From Salvelinus alpinus (Eukaryota > Chordata > Actinopteri > Salmoniformes > Salmonidae): a stretch of 64,000 nt of DNA. The stretch is from NCBI RefSeq assembly GCF_045679555.1, contig NC_092094.1, positions 32,050,668 to 32,114,667 of the forward strand, written 5' to 3'. Numbering within the stretch: the first letter of the stretch is position 1; each line of letters opens with the position of its first letter. Below the pieces are notes generated by a model, which was not told the origin of the DNA, did no database searches, and worked only from the letters and a program-made list of their open reading frames with translations. Shown piece after piece: positions 1 through 12,339 of the stretch. A program made the position numbers and the translations under genes.

Positions 1-33
1 GAAGGGAAAAATGCAAAAATGCACAGTCCTGTT

Positions 34-779
34 CTAATCTATACGATCTTCAGTATTTGGCCACATGTTCTCGTCCCCATCACATCTTATGTCGTCTCTC
101 GCTATGCACCTTGGATAGAAATGCTTGGCATGCCTTATCCACCCCTGGCAGTCTTCAGCTGAGATGTCTCTGCAGCCGGCATCCATTGCATCCAGGAGGG
201 ACATTTGGTCATGTGGCTGATGATCATACACTTTCCACCTCCAGGCAGAAAATAATGACTCAATGGGGTTGAGGAAAGGCGAGTAGGGGGGAGGAAAAGG
301 GAAACCATTCTTAGATGGGCTGCAAACCAGTTTGTCATTGCATGTGAATGGTGGAATGCTACATTGTCCCATGCAATCACAAATGTCTTAATGTTTCCTC
401 CCAGCTGTTCCCTTTCTGCTTCTGGCACCAGTTGTCGGTGGAGGTCAGCTTTCCTCTTCCCCCAGAGGGAGGAAGACGTTGTGTCCTTTAGAGGAACAAA
501 ATACAACATATGTATTTGCATTGGGACTGGTGGCCTACAGTTACTGTGGGACGTAGCAACAGTAATGATAGAAGAAGCCCTTGTGAAATGTGTTACTTAC
601 CTGTTGGTTTGCTGAAAATTCCGGATAATGGAAGCCACGGTTGACCGTCTGTGATTAAGCTGGAGTCTTTGACCAGCCTCTCTCAGTGATAGAACATGGT
701 TTATCACATGGTCTATGACGGTGGCTCTTATTTCATCAGTGACAACAGCTCTTACTCTCCTTTGAACACCACCATGCAT
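34..779 (-). pseudogene. IS630-like (DDE superfamily) transposase remnant
   Basis: Read on the minus strand, 779-597 encodes a helix-turn-helix-like segment (RAVVTDEIRATVIDHV, then SLREAGQRL and STVASIIRNF). 521-34 encodes the end of the catalytic domain in two frames: an AWDNVAFHH block with the second catalytic Asp, PPYSPFLNPIE with the catalytic Glu, and a tail with FSAWRWKVYDH, QGWIRHAKHF and PRCIARDDIRCD. These blocks are typical of the IS630-like transposases found in many fish genomes. A frameshift separates the AWDN block from the PPYSPF block near position 310. The part between the HTH and the AWDN block, including the first catalytic Asp, is missing. At the end of the HTH segment a GTAAGT donor-like motif occurs (about 600), so an intron or a deletion is possible. 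The gene is dead. The upstream minisatellite is in frame with it. Confidence 0.8.
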
Positions 780-2330
780 TCTTACTCCTCTCTCCCTACC
801 TCTCCTTCTCCCTTGTCCTGGTCCAGCTACTCCTCTCCCTGGTCCAGCTACTCCTCTGCCTGGTCCAGCTACACCTCTCCCTGGTCCAACTACTTCTCTG
901 CCTTGTCCAGCTACTACTCTCCCTGGTCCAACTACTCCTCTGCCTGGTCCAGCTACTCCTCTCCCTGGTCCAACTACTCCTCTGCCTGGTCCAACTACTC
1001 CTCTGCCTGGTCCAGCTACTCCTCTCCCTGGTCCAACTACTCCTCTGCCTGGTCCAACTGCTCCTCTGCCTGGTCCAGCTACTCCTCTCCCTGGTCCAAC
1101 TACTCCTCTGCCTGGTCCAGCTACTCCTCTCCCTGGTCCAACTACTCCTCTGCCTGGTCCAACTACTCCTCTGCCTGGTCCAGCTACTCCTCTCCCTGGT
1201 CCAACTACTCCTCTGCCTGGTCCAGCTACTCCTCTGCCTTGTCCAGCTACACCTCTCCCTGGTCCAACTACTCCTCTGCCTGCTACAACTGCTCCTCTGC
1301 CTGGTCCAGCTACTCCTCTCCCTGGTCCAACTACTCCTCTGCCTGGTCCAGCTACTCCTCTCCCTGGTCCAACTACTCCTCTGCCTGGTCCAACTACTCC
1401 TCTGCCTGGTCCAGCTACGCCTCTCCCTGGTCCAACTACTCCTCTGCCTGGTCCAACTACTCTGCCTGGTCCAGCTACTCCTCTCCCTGGTCCAACTGCT
1501 CCTCTGCCTGGTCCAGCTACTTCTCTCCCTGGTCCAACTACTCCTCTGCCTGGTCCAACTACTCCTCTGCCTGGTCCAGCTACTCCTCTCCCTGGTCCAA
1601 CTACTGCTCTGCCTGGTCCAACTACTCTCCCTGGTCCAACTACTCCTCTGCCTGGTCCAACTACTCCTCTCCCTGGTCCAACTATTCCTCTACTTGGTCC
1701 AGCTACTCCTCTCCCTGGTCCAACTACTCCTCACCCTGGTCCAACTACTCCTCTCCCTGGTCCAACTACTCCTCTCCCTGGTCCAACTATTCCTCTACCT
1801 GGTCCAGCTACTCCTCTCCCTGGTCCAACTACTCCTCACCCTGGTCCAACTACTCTGCCTGGTCCAGCTACTCCTCTCCCTGGTCCAACTGCTCCTCTGC
1901 CTGGTCCAGCTACTCCTCTCCCTGGTCCAACTACTCCTCTGCCTGGTCCAACTACTCCTCTGCCTGGTCCAGCTACTCCTCTGCCTGGTCCAACTACTCT
2001 CCCTGGTCCAACTACTCCTCTGCCTGGTCCAACTACTCCTCTCCCTGGTCCAACTACTCCTCTCCCTGGTCCAACTATTCCTCTACTTGGTCCAGCTACT
2101 CCTCTCCCTGGTCCAACTACTCCTCACCCTGGTCCAACTACTCCTCTCCCTGGTCCAACTACTCCTCTCCCTGGTCCAACTATTCCTCTACCTGGTCCAG
2201 CTACTCCTCTCCCTGGTCCAACTACTCCTCACCCTGGTCCAACTATTCCTCTACCTGGTCCAGCTACTCCTCTCCCTGGTCCAACTACTCCTCACCCTGG
2301 TCCAACTATTCCTCTACCTTGTCCAGACAT
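780..2330 (-). repeat. 21-bp coding minisatellite forming the N-terminus of the transposase
   Basis: About 70 tandem copies of a 21-bp unit (plus strand ctactcctctccctggtcca plus one base), with a few 18-bp units. On the minus strand the unit reads GPGRGV plus V or A. That frame runs without a break into the transposase HTH frame at 779. At the far end, an ATG at 2330-2328 opens the same frame ([12 protein letters not shown]). Units carrying cctcaccc on the plus strand (about 1731 to 2300) put a TGA into this frame, so the reading frame is open only from about 1730 to 597. The plus-strand frame 696-2429 (SSPWSNY repeats) is also open, but only because every unit is a multiple of three. Related fish transposases begin with an Arg/Gly-rich N-terminus, which I infer is the source of the array. 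Confidence 0.8.
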
Positions 2331-2430
2331 AATTTTTTCTCTCTCTGCTCCTCTGTCTTGTTCTGTATCCACATTGAACAAAATCAATCCAAAGAGTCCC
2401 CTTTTAACTGTGTATGTCCATGTAATTGAA

Positions 2431-4160
2431 AGAACTTCAACACCTGGCTATGTCTCCGATTGAGATTGGAATCAGCTGTGGTTGGTCTATTTTACATAAC
2501 TTACAGTAAATCAGCTATTTCTCAATGTTTCAATGATCTGTTCATTCAAAAATGTTTATCAGCTGTTTCAATACAGCTTTTGAGCTGCTGTTGTTGCAGA
2601 AGTAGAGGCTTTATATTATATTTAAGGTTTTGAACATTAGGTCTTCATTTCTGGCATGCTGTGTGCAAGCATTTGTAAATAAGACAAGAAAGATCCATCA
2701 TTTTGGTGTTGGGTAAGCTTGTATGTAAAGAAAATGTAAGCATTTTAGAAACCTGTTATTTACTGCATATTCTGTGAAAACAACATGAATTGTGTTAACG
2801 GTATGGTCCACAACAGACGGATGTTGTGCTAATTGTATTTAGAGTTTTGAAAATGTGAAAACAGATTGGACAAAAGGATGTTAGCAATTGTAAAAAAAAA
2901 CGGTAAATTATTCGTTTTTTTAAATATTGATGTCACAAATGTATGATTTGTACATTTCATTATGAAAAATATAGTTATGTGTTACATTAGATTGTGTAAA
3001 ACGTTCTGTAACAGTGCTACTTATTTCTCTGCTAGTGAGGCAGATATATAGCATTCTGCAAAAACATCAAGTGATAGATTACAAATACATATCTGTCATT
3101 GAATAACCCCATGCCATGATTAGATAGTGAAAAAACACACCAATCTCTTGGACCAAAATGGATATACAGTGTATAGTGTTTTGGAATGAAACTTGATGAT
3201 TTGATAATGCTGAGATATGCTTAGTAACAGGTAGAGCTAATACAAGTCAAACAGTGTATAATTATCTAAAACAGCTAATTATGTTCCGTCTCTATAGACA
3301 GAGGGGATTTCCACTCCTCTCCTCCCTGTCATCTTTTGCAGCTGCTGTGTGTGTGTGACTCTCTTCATCTAAGGTGTTGAACGAGGGAGTGTGTGTTCAC
3401 TAAAACAAAAGCGAGAGAGAGAGACACACAGGTCTTACAGTGCTCCCACTTCAAATGGAAAATGGAGAGAGATAAAGAGGAGAGACTCCCTCAAGTCTAA
3501 TCCTTTCGTCTCCCGCATGGGGAGTGCTGAGAGATGGCAGGAGAGATTTAGAGAAATAAAATAATAATACAAATATTTAAATCCCTCCATGGAAATGCTA
3601 TAACTTTTCAGCTACTATGGGAGAGAGTGGAGTGTGTCAGACTGGGAGGAAACAAGGCTTCCTTTACTTTACTCAACTGTGGCGAGGCGAGGGAAACACT
3701 GATGTGTAGTTATAGAGGAATACAGAGGAGTCAATAAAACATGAACCTTGGCAAACCTTGGGAAAGGAAAAGACAATAATTAAATTTGTTGGAAGAAGTT
3801 GATGTCTTGCCACTGGCAAGTTGTTAGTTCTAACCACAGGTTCAATGTTAAAGTGTGTGTACTGATGACAGGCATTCCCATTTGTCTGCAGAGAGACACA
3901 GTCTACTGAATAATGAAGTAGTGCAGGATCAAAAACAAAGAGAGATGGGAAAAGGTTTGCATTATAAAGGAAAATAATGAGTGTTTCTTGTATTTCTACA
4001 GGGGGGGCGTGAGACTCCGTAGTCCCCAGAGGGAAGTGGGTGCCTGCACGTTGTGTGGCCATGTGTTCCAAGACCACCACGCATGGGGGAATGATGTCAC
4101 AGAGTAAAATGAGAGCCACATGGAGTAGGACAGGACAGAAGAAAGGGGGGAGAGAAGAGA
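2431..4160. other. AT-rich stretch without a recognised gene
   Basis: No domain or known repeat is recognised here. Open frames on either strand are short and have no family signature, including a 148-codon minus frame at 4119-3673. A short GT run lies near 3345 and a GA run near 3412. If the sema3e exon call is right, this is intron 1 of that gene. Confidence 0.5.
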
Positions 4161-4164
4161 GTAG

Positions 4165-4745
4165 CAGAGGAGCTTGGGGTGATGAGCTGGGGGAGGAGAG
4201 AGGAGGTTTGATGAGCTGGGGGAGAAGAGATTAGGGGTGATGAGCTTGGGGAGGAGAGAGGAGCTAGGGGCGATGAGTTGGGGGAGGAGAGAGGAGGGGT
4301 GATGAGCTGGGGGAGAAGAGAAGAGGGGTGATGAGCTGGTGGAGGAGAGAGAAGGGATGATGAGCTGGGGGAGAAGAGAGGAGGGGTGATGAGTTGGGGG
4401 AGAAGAAAGGAGCTAGGGGTGATGAGCTGGGGGAGAAGAGAGGAGCTAGGGGTGATGAGCTGGGGTGAGGAGAGAGGAGGGGTGATGAGCTGGGGGAGGA
4501 GAGAGGAGCTAGGGGTGATGAGCTGGGGGAGAAGAGAGGAGCTAGGGGTGATGAGCTGGGGCGAGGAGAGAGGAGCTAGGGGTGATGAGCTGGGGGAGGA
4601 GAGAGGAGCTAGGGGTGATGAGCTGGGGGAGGAGAGAGGAGCTAGGGGTGATGAGCTGGGGAGAAGAGAGGAGCTAGGGGTGATGAGCTGGGGCGAGGAG
4701 AGAGGAGCTAGGGGTGATGAGCTGGGGGAGGAGAGAGGAGCGATG
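4165..4745. repeat. G/A-rich minisatellite, 33-bp and 27-bp units
   Basis: Tandem copies of gatgagctgggggaggagag followed by aggagctaggggt (33 bp). Shorter 27-bp units lack part of the gagctag segment. About 17 to 18 copies; the copies after 4400 are the most regular and the early ones more diverged. Unit length is a multiple of three, so long open frames appear on both strands without coding meaning. Confidence 0.85.
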
Positions 4746-4869
4746 GGAAGAGGACATGAGGGTAACATAGGGGAAGAGAAGTGGACTAAGAGGTGGAGAT
4801 AAAGTAAAGGAAGAGTTGGGAAAGCAGGAAGAAGGAGACCTGTGATCTTTGAATGATACCATATCTACA

Positions 4870-5424
4870 TCTGGAGAGCAGGAGAACCAAATTGCCTGAC
4901 ATAATACTTCCTGTAAAGATCAACAACACAACAAACACACTGTCATGTGGTTCATCCAACTCTGTTTTAAGTTTGACGTGACTAGATTGTGCATTGTTTT
5001 GTGGGGTGTAAATCCTTGTAGCCCAAAAGAGAGACAGACATCAGAGGGCAAATATCTCTGAGCACTGCTCATGTCAGACACACACAAACGGAGTCTCTCA
5101 GAGAGTATAAAGAGATTCTATTATGATGGAGTTTGATTAAAGCCCAGCTAGCAGAGTAGACTTCCCAGCAACAGTCGTCTCTAGAACCCTAAACCCATCT
5201 GCTCCATGGTGTGTCTGTGGGGATAGTAAAGGCTGAGGTTCATTCAAAGGGAGGAAGTGGTGGTTGTGCTAGATATAGGCAAACAGACTGCATTGTGCTG
5301 CCTGATTAAATAGGCATTACCTCACATCACCGCTGCCTCATCCCTAACCCCCTCACTCAATATCCTAACCCGGGATACCTCACCCCACTACCATTTCACC
5401 CACTGCATCCCCTCATTCACCTCT
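4870..5424. other. Non-coding stretch, nothing recognised
   Basis: Ordinary-looking sequence between a minisatellite and a TC repeat. No open frame, RNA gene or known element seen. Confidence 0.4.
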
Positions 5425-5519
5425 CTCTCTGACTCTCTGACTCTCTGACTCTCTGACTCTCTGACTCTCTGACTCTCTCTCTCTCTCTCTCTCTGACTCT
5501 CTCTCTCTCTCTCTCTCAA
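5425..5519. repeat. TC microsatellite with CTCTGA units
   Basis: ctctctgactctctga-type repeats that grade into pure CT. They abut the 3' end of the minus-strand LINE that starts at 5520. Confidence 0.9.
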
Positions 5520-6768
5520 TTCAATTCAATTCAATTCAATTCAAGGGGCTTTATTGGCATGGGAAACATGTGTTAACATTGCCAAAGCAAGTGAGGTAGG
5601 TAATATACAAAAGTCAAATAAACAATAAACAGTAAACATTACACATACAGAAGTTTCAAAACAATAAAGACATTACAAATGTCATATTATATATATGCAG
5701 TGTTGTAACAATGTACAAATGGTTAAAGCACACAAGTTAAAATAAATAAACATAAATATGGGTTGTATTTACAGTGGTGTTTGTTCTTCACTGGTTGCCC
5801 TTTTCTTGTGGCAACAGGTCACAAATCTTGCTGCTGTGATGGCACACTGTGGAATTTCACCCAGTAGATATGGGAGTTTATCAAAATTGGATTTGTTTTC
5901 GAATTCTTTGTGGATCTGTGTAATCTGAGGGAAATATGTCTCTCTAATATGGTCATACATTGGGCAGGAGGTTAGGAAGTGCAGCTCAGTTTCCACCTCA
6001 TTTTGTGGGCAGTGTGCACATAGCCTGTCTTCTCTTGAGAGCCATGTCTGCCTACGGCGGCCTTTCTCAATAGCAAGGCTATGCTCACTGAGTCTGTACA
6101 TAGTCAAAGCTTTCCTTAAGTTTGGGTCAGTCACAGTGGTCAGGTATTCTGCCACTGTGTACTCTCTGTTTAGGGCCAAATAGCATTCTAGTTTGCTCAG
6201 TTTTTTTGTTAATTCTTTCCAATGTGTCAAGTAATTATCTTTTTGTTTTCTCATGATTTGGTTGGGTCTAATTGTGCTGTTGTCCTGGGGCTCTGTGGGG
6301 TGTGTTTGTGTTTGTGAACAGAGCCCTAGGACCAGCTTGCTTAGGGGACTCTTCTCCAGCTTCATCTCTCTGTAGGTGATGGCTTTGTTATGGAAGGTTT
6401 GGGAATCGCTTCCTTTTAGGTGGTTGTAGAATTTAACGGCTCTTTTCTGGATTTTGATAATTAGTGGGTATCGGCCTAATTCTGCTCTGCATGCATTATT
6501 TGGTGTTCTACGTTGTACACGGAGGATATTTTTGCAGAATTCTGCATGCAGAGTCTCAATTTGGTGTTTGTCCCATTTTGTGAAATCTTGGTTGGTGAGC
6601 GGACCCCAGACCTCACAACCATAAAGGGCAATGGGCTCTATGACTGATTCAAGTATTTTTAGCCAGATCCTAATTGGTATGTTGAAATTTATGTTCCTTT
6701 TGATGGCATAGAAGGCCCTTCTTGCCTTGTCTCTCAGATCGTTCACAGCTTTGTGGAAGTTACCTGTG

Positions 6769-8598
6769 GTAACGACATCCGATCCTCGACGACATCCGAT
6801 CCTCGTTTGCTAAGTCAAACGACACCGCTGGTTCTGCTCACACTGCCCTACCCTGTGCTCTGACCTCTTTCTCCCCTCTCTCTCCAGATGAAATCTCGCG
6901 TCTTGTGACGGCCGGCCGCCCAACAACCTGCCCGCTTGATCCTATCCCCTCCTCTCTTCTCCAGACCATTTCCGGAGACCTTCTCCCTTACCTCACCTCG
7001 CTCATCAACTCATCCCTGACCGCTGGCTACGTCCCTTCCGTCTTCAAGAGAGCGAGAGTTGCACCCCTTCTGAAAAAACCTACACTCGATCCCTCCGATG
7101 TCAACAACTACAGACCAGTATCCCTTCTTTCTTTTCTCTCCAAAACTCTTGAACGTGCCGTCCTTGGCCAGCTCTCCCGCTATCTCTCTCAGAATGACCT
7201 TCTTGATCCAAATCAGTCAGGTTTCAAGACTAGTCATTCAACTGAGACTGCTCTTCTCTGTATCACGGAGGCGCTCCGCACTGCTAAAGCTAACTCTCTC
7301 TCCTCTGCTCTCATCCTTCTAGACCTATCGGCTGCCTTCGATACTGTGAACCATCAGATCCTCCTCTCCACCCTCTCCGAGTTGGGCATCTCCGGCGCGG
7401 CCCACGCTTGGATTGCGTCCTACCTGACAGGTCGCTCCTACCAGGTGGCGTGGCGAGAATCTGTCTCCTCACCACGTGCTCTCACCACTGGTGTCCCCCA
7501 GGGCTCTGTTCTAGGCCCTCTCCTATTCTCGCTATACACCAAGTCACTTGGCTCTGTCATAACCTCACATGGTCTCTCCTATCATTGCTATGCAGACGAC
7601 ACACAATTAATCTTCTCCTTTCCCCCTTCTGATGACCAGGTGGCGAATCGCATCTCTGCATGTCTGGCAGACATATCAGTGTGGATGACGGATCACCACC
7701 TCAAGCTGAACCTCGGCAAGACGGAGCTGCTCTTCCTCCCGGGGAAGGACTGCCCGTTCCATGATCTCGCCATCACGGTTGACAACTCCATTGTGTCCTC
7801 CTCCCAGAGCGCTAAGAACCTTGGCGTGATCCTGGACAACACCCTGTCGTTCTCAACTAACATCAAGGCGGTGGCCCGTTCCTGTAGGTTCATGCTCTAC
7901 AACATCCGCAGAGTACGACCCTGCCTCACACAGGAAGCGGCGCAGGTCCTAATCCAGGCACTTGTCATCTCCCGTCTGGATTACTGCAACTCGCTGTTGG
8001 CTGGGCTCCCTGCCTGTGCCATTAAACCCCTACAACTCATCCAGAACGCCGCAGCCCGTCTGGTGTTCAACCTTCCCAAGTTCTCTCACGTCACCCCGCT
8101 CCTCCGCTCTCTCCACTGGCTTCCAGTTGAAGCTCGCATCCGCTACAAGACCATGGTGCTTGCCTACGGAGCTGTGAGGGGAACGGCACCTCAGTACCTC
8201 CAGGCTCTGATCAGGCCCTACACCCAAACAAGGGCACTGCGTTCATCCACCTCTGGCCTGCTCGCCTCCCTACCACTGAGGAAGTACAGTTCCCGCTCAG
8301 CCCAGTCAAAACTGTTCGCTGCTCTGGCCCCCCAATGGTGGAACAAACTCCCTCACGACGCCAGGACAGCGGAGTCAATCACCACCTTCCGGAGACACCT
8401 GAAACCCCACCTCTTTAAGAAATACCTAGGATAGGATAAAGTAATCCTTCTCACCCCCCCCCCCCCCCCCTTAAAAGATTTAGATGCACTATTGTAAAGT
8501 GGCTGTTCCACTGGATGTCATAAGGTGAATGCACCAATTTGTAAGTCGCTCTGGATAAGAGCGTCTGCTAAATGACTTAAATGTAAATGTAAATGTGC
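6769..8598 (+). mobile_element. L2-clade LINE, 5'-truncated, inserted into LINE copy A
   Basis: The element ends in a short tandem aaatgt tail preceded by the conserved gtaagtcgctctggataaga stretch, a 3' end shared by fish L2-type LINEs and their SINEs. Its left end carries two copies of an acgacatccgatcctcg segment (6770-6804). The flanks ctgtggt and gctgatg are contiguous in LINE copy B near 24030, which fixes the insertion point. No long target duplication is visible. Confidence 0.9.
6905..8434 (+). CDS. L2 LINE reverse transcriptase, C-terminal 509 residues (partial)
   Basis: An intact open frame lacking the endonuclease domain of a full ORF2. In order: VAPLLKKP and NNYRPVSLLSFLSKTLE (fingers), LLDLSAAFDTVNHQIL with the first catalytic Asp, [17 protein letters not shown], the YADDTQL catalytic pair, then NLGVILD and a C-terminal block ([29 protein letters not shown]) typical of L2/CR1 LINEs. 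The Met at 6905 is simply the first in the frame. Upstream sequence is truncated, so the copy should not be autonomous. About 1 kb of it is nearly identical to the copy at 15247-16428, which suggests recent activity. Confidence 0.9.
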   Translation: MTAGRPTTCPLDPIPSSLLQTISGDLLPYLTSLINSSLTAGYVPSVFKRARVAPLLKKPTLDPSDVNNYRPVSLLSFLSKTLERAVLGQLSRYLSQNDLLDPNQSGFKTSHSTETALLCITEALRTAKANSLSSALILLDLSAAFDTVNHQILLSTLSELGISGAAHAWIASYLTGRSYQVAWRESVSSPRALTTGVPQGSVLGPLLFSLYTKSLGSVITSHGLSYHCYADDTQLIFSFPPSDDQVANRISACLADISVWMTDHHLKLNLGKTELLFLPGKDCPFHDLAITVDNSIVSSSQSAKNLGVILDNTLSFSTNIKAVARSCRFMLYNIRRVRPCLTQEAAQVLIQALVISRLDYCNSLLAGLPACAIKPLQLIQNAAARLVFNLPKFSHVTPLLRSLHWLPVEARIRYKTMVLAYGAVRGTAPQYLQALIRPYTQTRALRSSTSGLLASLPLRKYSSRSAQSKLFAALAPQWWNKLPHDARTAESITTFRRHLKPHLFKKYLG

Positions 8599-9197
8599 TG
8601 ATGTTTAGGCCGAGGTATGTATAGTTTTTTTGTGTGCTCTAGGGCAACGGTGTCTAGATGGAATTTGTGGTCCTGGTGACTGGACCTTTTTTGGAACACC
8701 ATTATTTTGGTCTTACTGAGATTTACTGTCAGGGCCCAGGTCTGACAGAATCTGTGCAGAAGATCTAGGTGCTGCTGTAGGCCCTCCTTGGTTGGTGACA
8801 GAAGCACCAGATCATCAGCAAACAGTAGACATTTGACTTCGGATTCTAGTAGGGTGAGACCGGGTGCTGCAGACTGTTCTAGTGCCCGCGCCAATTCGTT
8901 GATATATATGTTGAAGAGGGTGGGGCTTAAGCTGCATCCCTGTCTCACCCCACGACCCTGTGTGAAGAAATGTGTGTGTTTTTTGCCAATTTTAACCGCA
9001 CACTTGTTGTTTGTGTACATGGATTTTATAATGTCGTATGTTTTACCCCCAACACCACTTTCCATCAATTTGTATAGCAGACCCTCATGCCAAATTGAGT
9101 CGAAGGCTTTTTTGAAATCAACAAAGCATGAGAAGACTTTGCCTTTGTTTTGGTTTGTTTGGTTGTCAATTAGGGTGTGTAGGGTGAATACATGGTC

Positions 9198-10702
<1,505 letters not shown>

Positions 10703-10707
10703 CTCTC

Positions 10708-10738
<31 letters not shown>

Positions 10739-10770
10739 TTCTGTCTGTCTCTCTCTCTCCCTCTCTCTCA
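10703..10770. repeat. TC microsatellite at the 5' end of LINE copy C
   Basis: CT repeat with CG and TG interruptions. A separate GA run follows at 10868-10892. Confidence 0.9.
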
Positions 10771-10789
10771 ACCCTCCTTCTCTCCCCCT

Positions 10790-12180
10790 GGTGTTTGAGC
10801 AGAAATGTCTCACAAGCTGTTTAACCCTCTGGACACTACAGACCTACAGAGAACAAACACGACAGAAAGAGAGAGAGAGAGAGAGAGAGAGACTGAAACA
10901 GAGAAAGAGATTCCTATTCGATCCTATAAATACCCTCCCCTGAGGTGAACATGCACTTCTCCCTCTCACATCCTATCCAGGTACTTATACAGTACTTAAT
11001 ATAAAGACTATATTTAATGAGACAAATCTCCCTCATTTAAAAGATACAGGACTTCATCTAACAAACACAGGGCTTCATGCAACACTGGTATTCCCCAACT
11101 CATTCCTCATCACAATCCCACCTCCAGCTAAGCCATTTCAGACGTTTAAACACATACAGCAGCTCTCTTCTGTTCTAGTCTAGGAAGGAAGGTTTTATAT
11201 TACCACTCAGAGGGGGGCTCCTTACTGGTAATTACTACCTGAGTACTGCACAGTAGGATATCAACGATTGAACAGAGGAACAAGGACTAGACATTGGAGT
11301 GAAACAGAGCCATGGAGGATCAGGAATGATCAGAATGCAAATAGTGTAAAAATCTAAAATGTGCAAACTCTAAACATCCCAGGGGTGAAATAGGTATCAG
11401 AGTTGAAGCACAATATGTTCAGCATATTTTAAATCACCTCAGATTGCCATCTACAGTAGGGGGATACCAGCTGTCTTAAATGTGTGCTTTTACTGCATGG
11501 AATTATGTAAAAAGTATGTAAGGTACTGTATGTGTAGTTTATAGTAGTGTGTTGGTGAAGTATGGCCCATGAGAGCTTTTAGGCGCTCACTTTTTGACTT
11601 GTCTGAGAGGAAAATGTTCTGCTACAACATGGCAGCGAAAGGAGTTTATTTATCCAAGTGAACATGTTTGACATTATCCCTGTCCAAACACTCTGACATC
11701 ACCTGAACACTTGATTCACCACGCACAGAAAATCAGAGGTTTTAGAAATAATATTTACCAATGTTACAAAATTATTATGCTTTCTAAATAAATATTCATT
11801 TGGCAGAGGTACTGTTTGAATTATGCTAAAGTTCAATTTTCAGTAATTGCTGTGGTTTTCAACAGGAATATGTTTATTAAAATTGGCCGTTAGTGTGGGG
11901 TATAATAATGTTTTCCATGTGATCAGAAGCAGCAGAGACCTACCTCTCACTTTCAGCTTCAGTAACAACTTTTGCTCAGAGTTTAATGTGATTCTTAAAC
12001 CCATAATGGTCTCTTTAAACACATTCAACGAGGAGAGCCTCTGTACAGGTAGCTATTATCTGGGTGTGGTGACACAGTTAGGCTTGAACTCAGATTGGAA
12101 TGTATGAATCAGAGGACCCCATCTGCAATGCCTAGAGAACATGCCAATACTGGAGAGCTAATAACCTGTGTTTGAAGGAG
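10790..12180. other. Non-coding stretch, nothing recognised
   Basis: AT-rich and without recognisable coding or transposon motifs. Open frames at 11840-12107 overlap on both strands and show no domain. Confidence 0.4.
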
Positions 12181-12185
12181 GCCTG

Positions 12186-12324
12186 TACTCTGTCCCTAGT
12201 TACTCTGTCCCTAGTTACTCTGTCCCTAGTTACTCTGTCCCTAGTTACTCTGTCCCCAGTTACTCTGTCCCTAGTTACTCTGTCCCTAGTTACTCTGTCC
12301 CCAGTTACTCTGTCCCTAGTTATA
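12186..12324. repeat. 15-bp minisatellite
   Basis: About nine tandem copies of tactctgtccctagt, with a T-to-C variant (ccccagt) in two of them. The multiple-of-three period gives spurious open frames on the plus strand. Confidence 0.95.
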
Positions 12325-12339
12325 GCAAGTCAATTAGTC

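Larger units (their letters stand above)
5520..9197 (-). mobile_element. Non-LTR retrotransposon copy A, 5'-truncated and split by an L2 insertion
   Basis: The 3' end on the minus strand is a short AATTC/TTGAA tandem tail at 5520-5543, followed by a 3' UTR. 6746-5769 encodes the C-terminal part after the reverse transcriptase: an AFYAIKRNINF block, EPIALYGCEVWGP, and a Cys/His motif with CAHC and H-F-L-TSC. 9195-8620 encodes the central reverse transcriptase with DFKKAFDSIWHEG, RQGCSLSPTLFNIYIN and LLFADDLVLL. The two pieces are separated by the L2 at 6769-8598. Copy B (22776-26577) reads straight across this point. Copy A has one extra T near 8630, which breaks the frame. The 5' truncation at about 9197 joins directly onto a TC repeat. 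Confidence 0.85.

Noticed and set aside
696..2429. A 577-codon plus-strand frame (SSPWSNY repeats) as a secreted or silk-like protein gene
   Set aside because: It is the antisense of the transposase repeat frame, stays open only because units are multiples of three, and has no conserved flanking sequence, signal peptide or splice support.
3673..4119. 148-codon minus frame upstream of the G/A-rich minisatellite
   Set aside because: No recognisable motif and no supporting splice sites; length is possible by chance.
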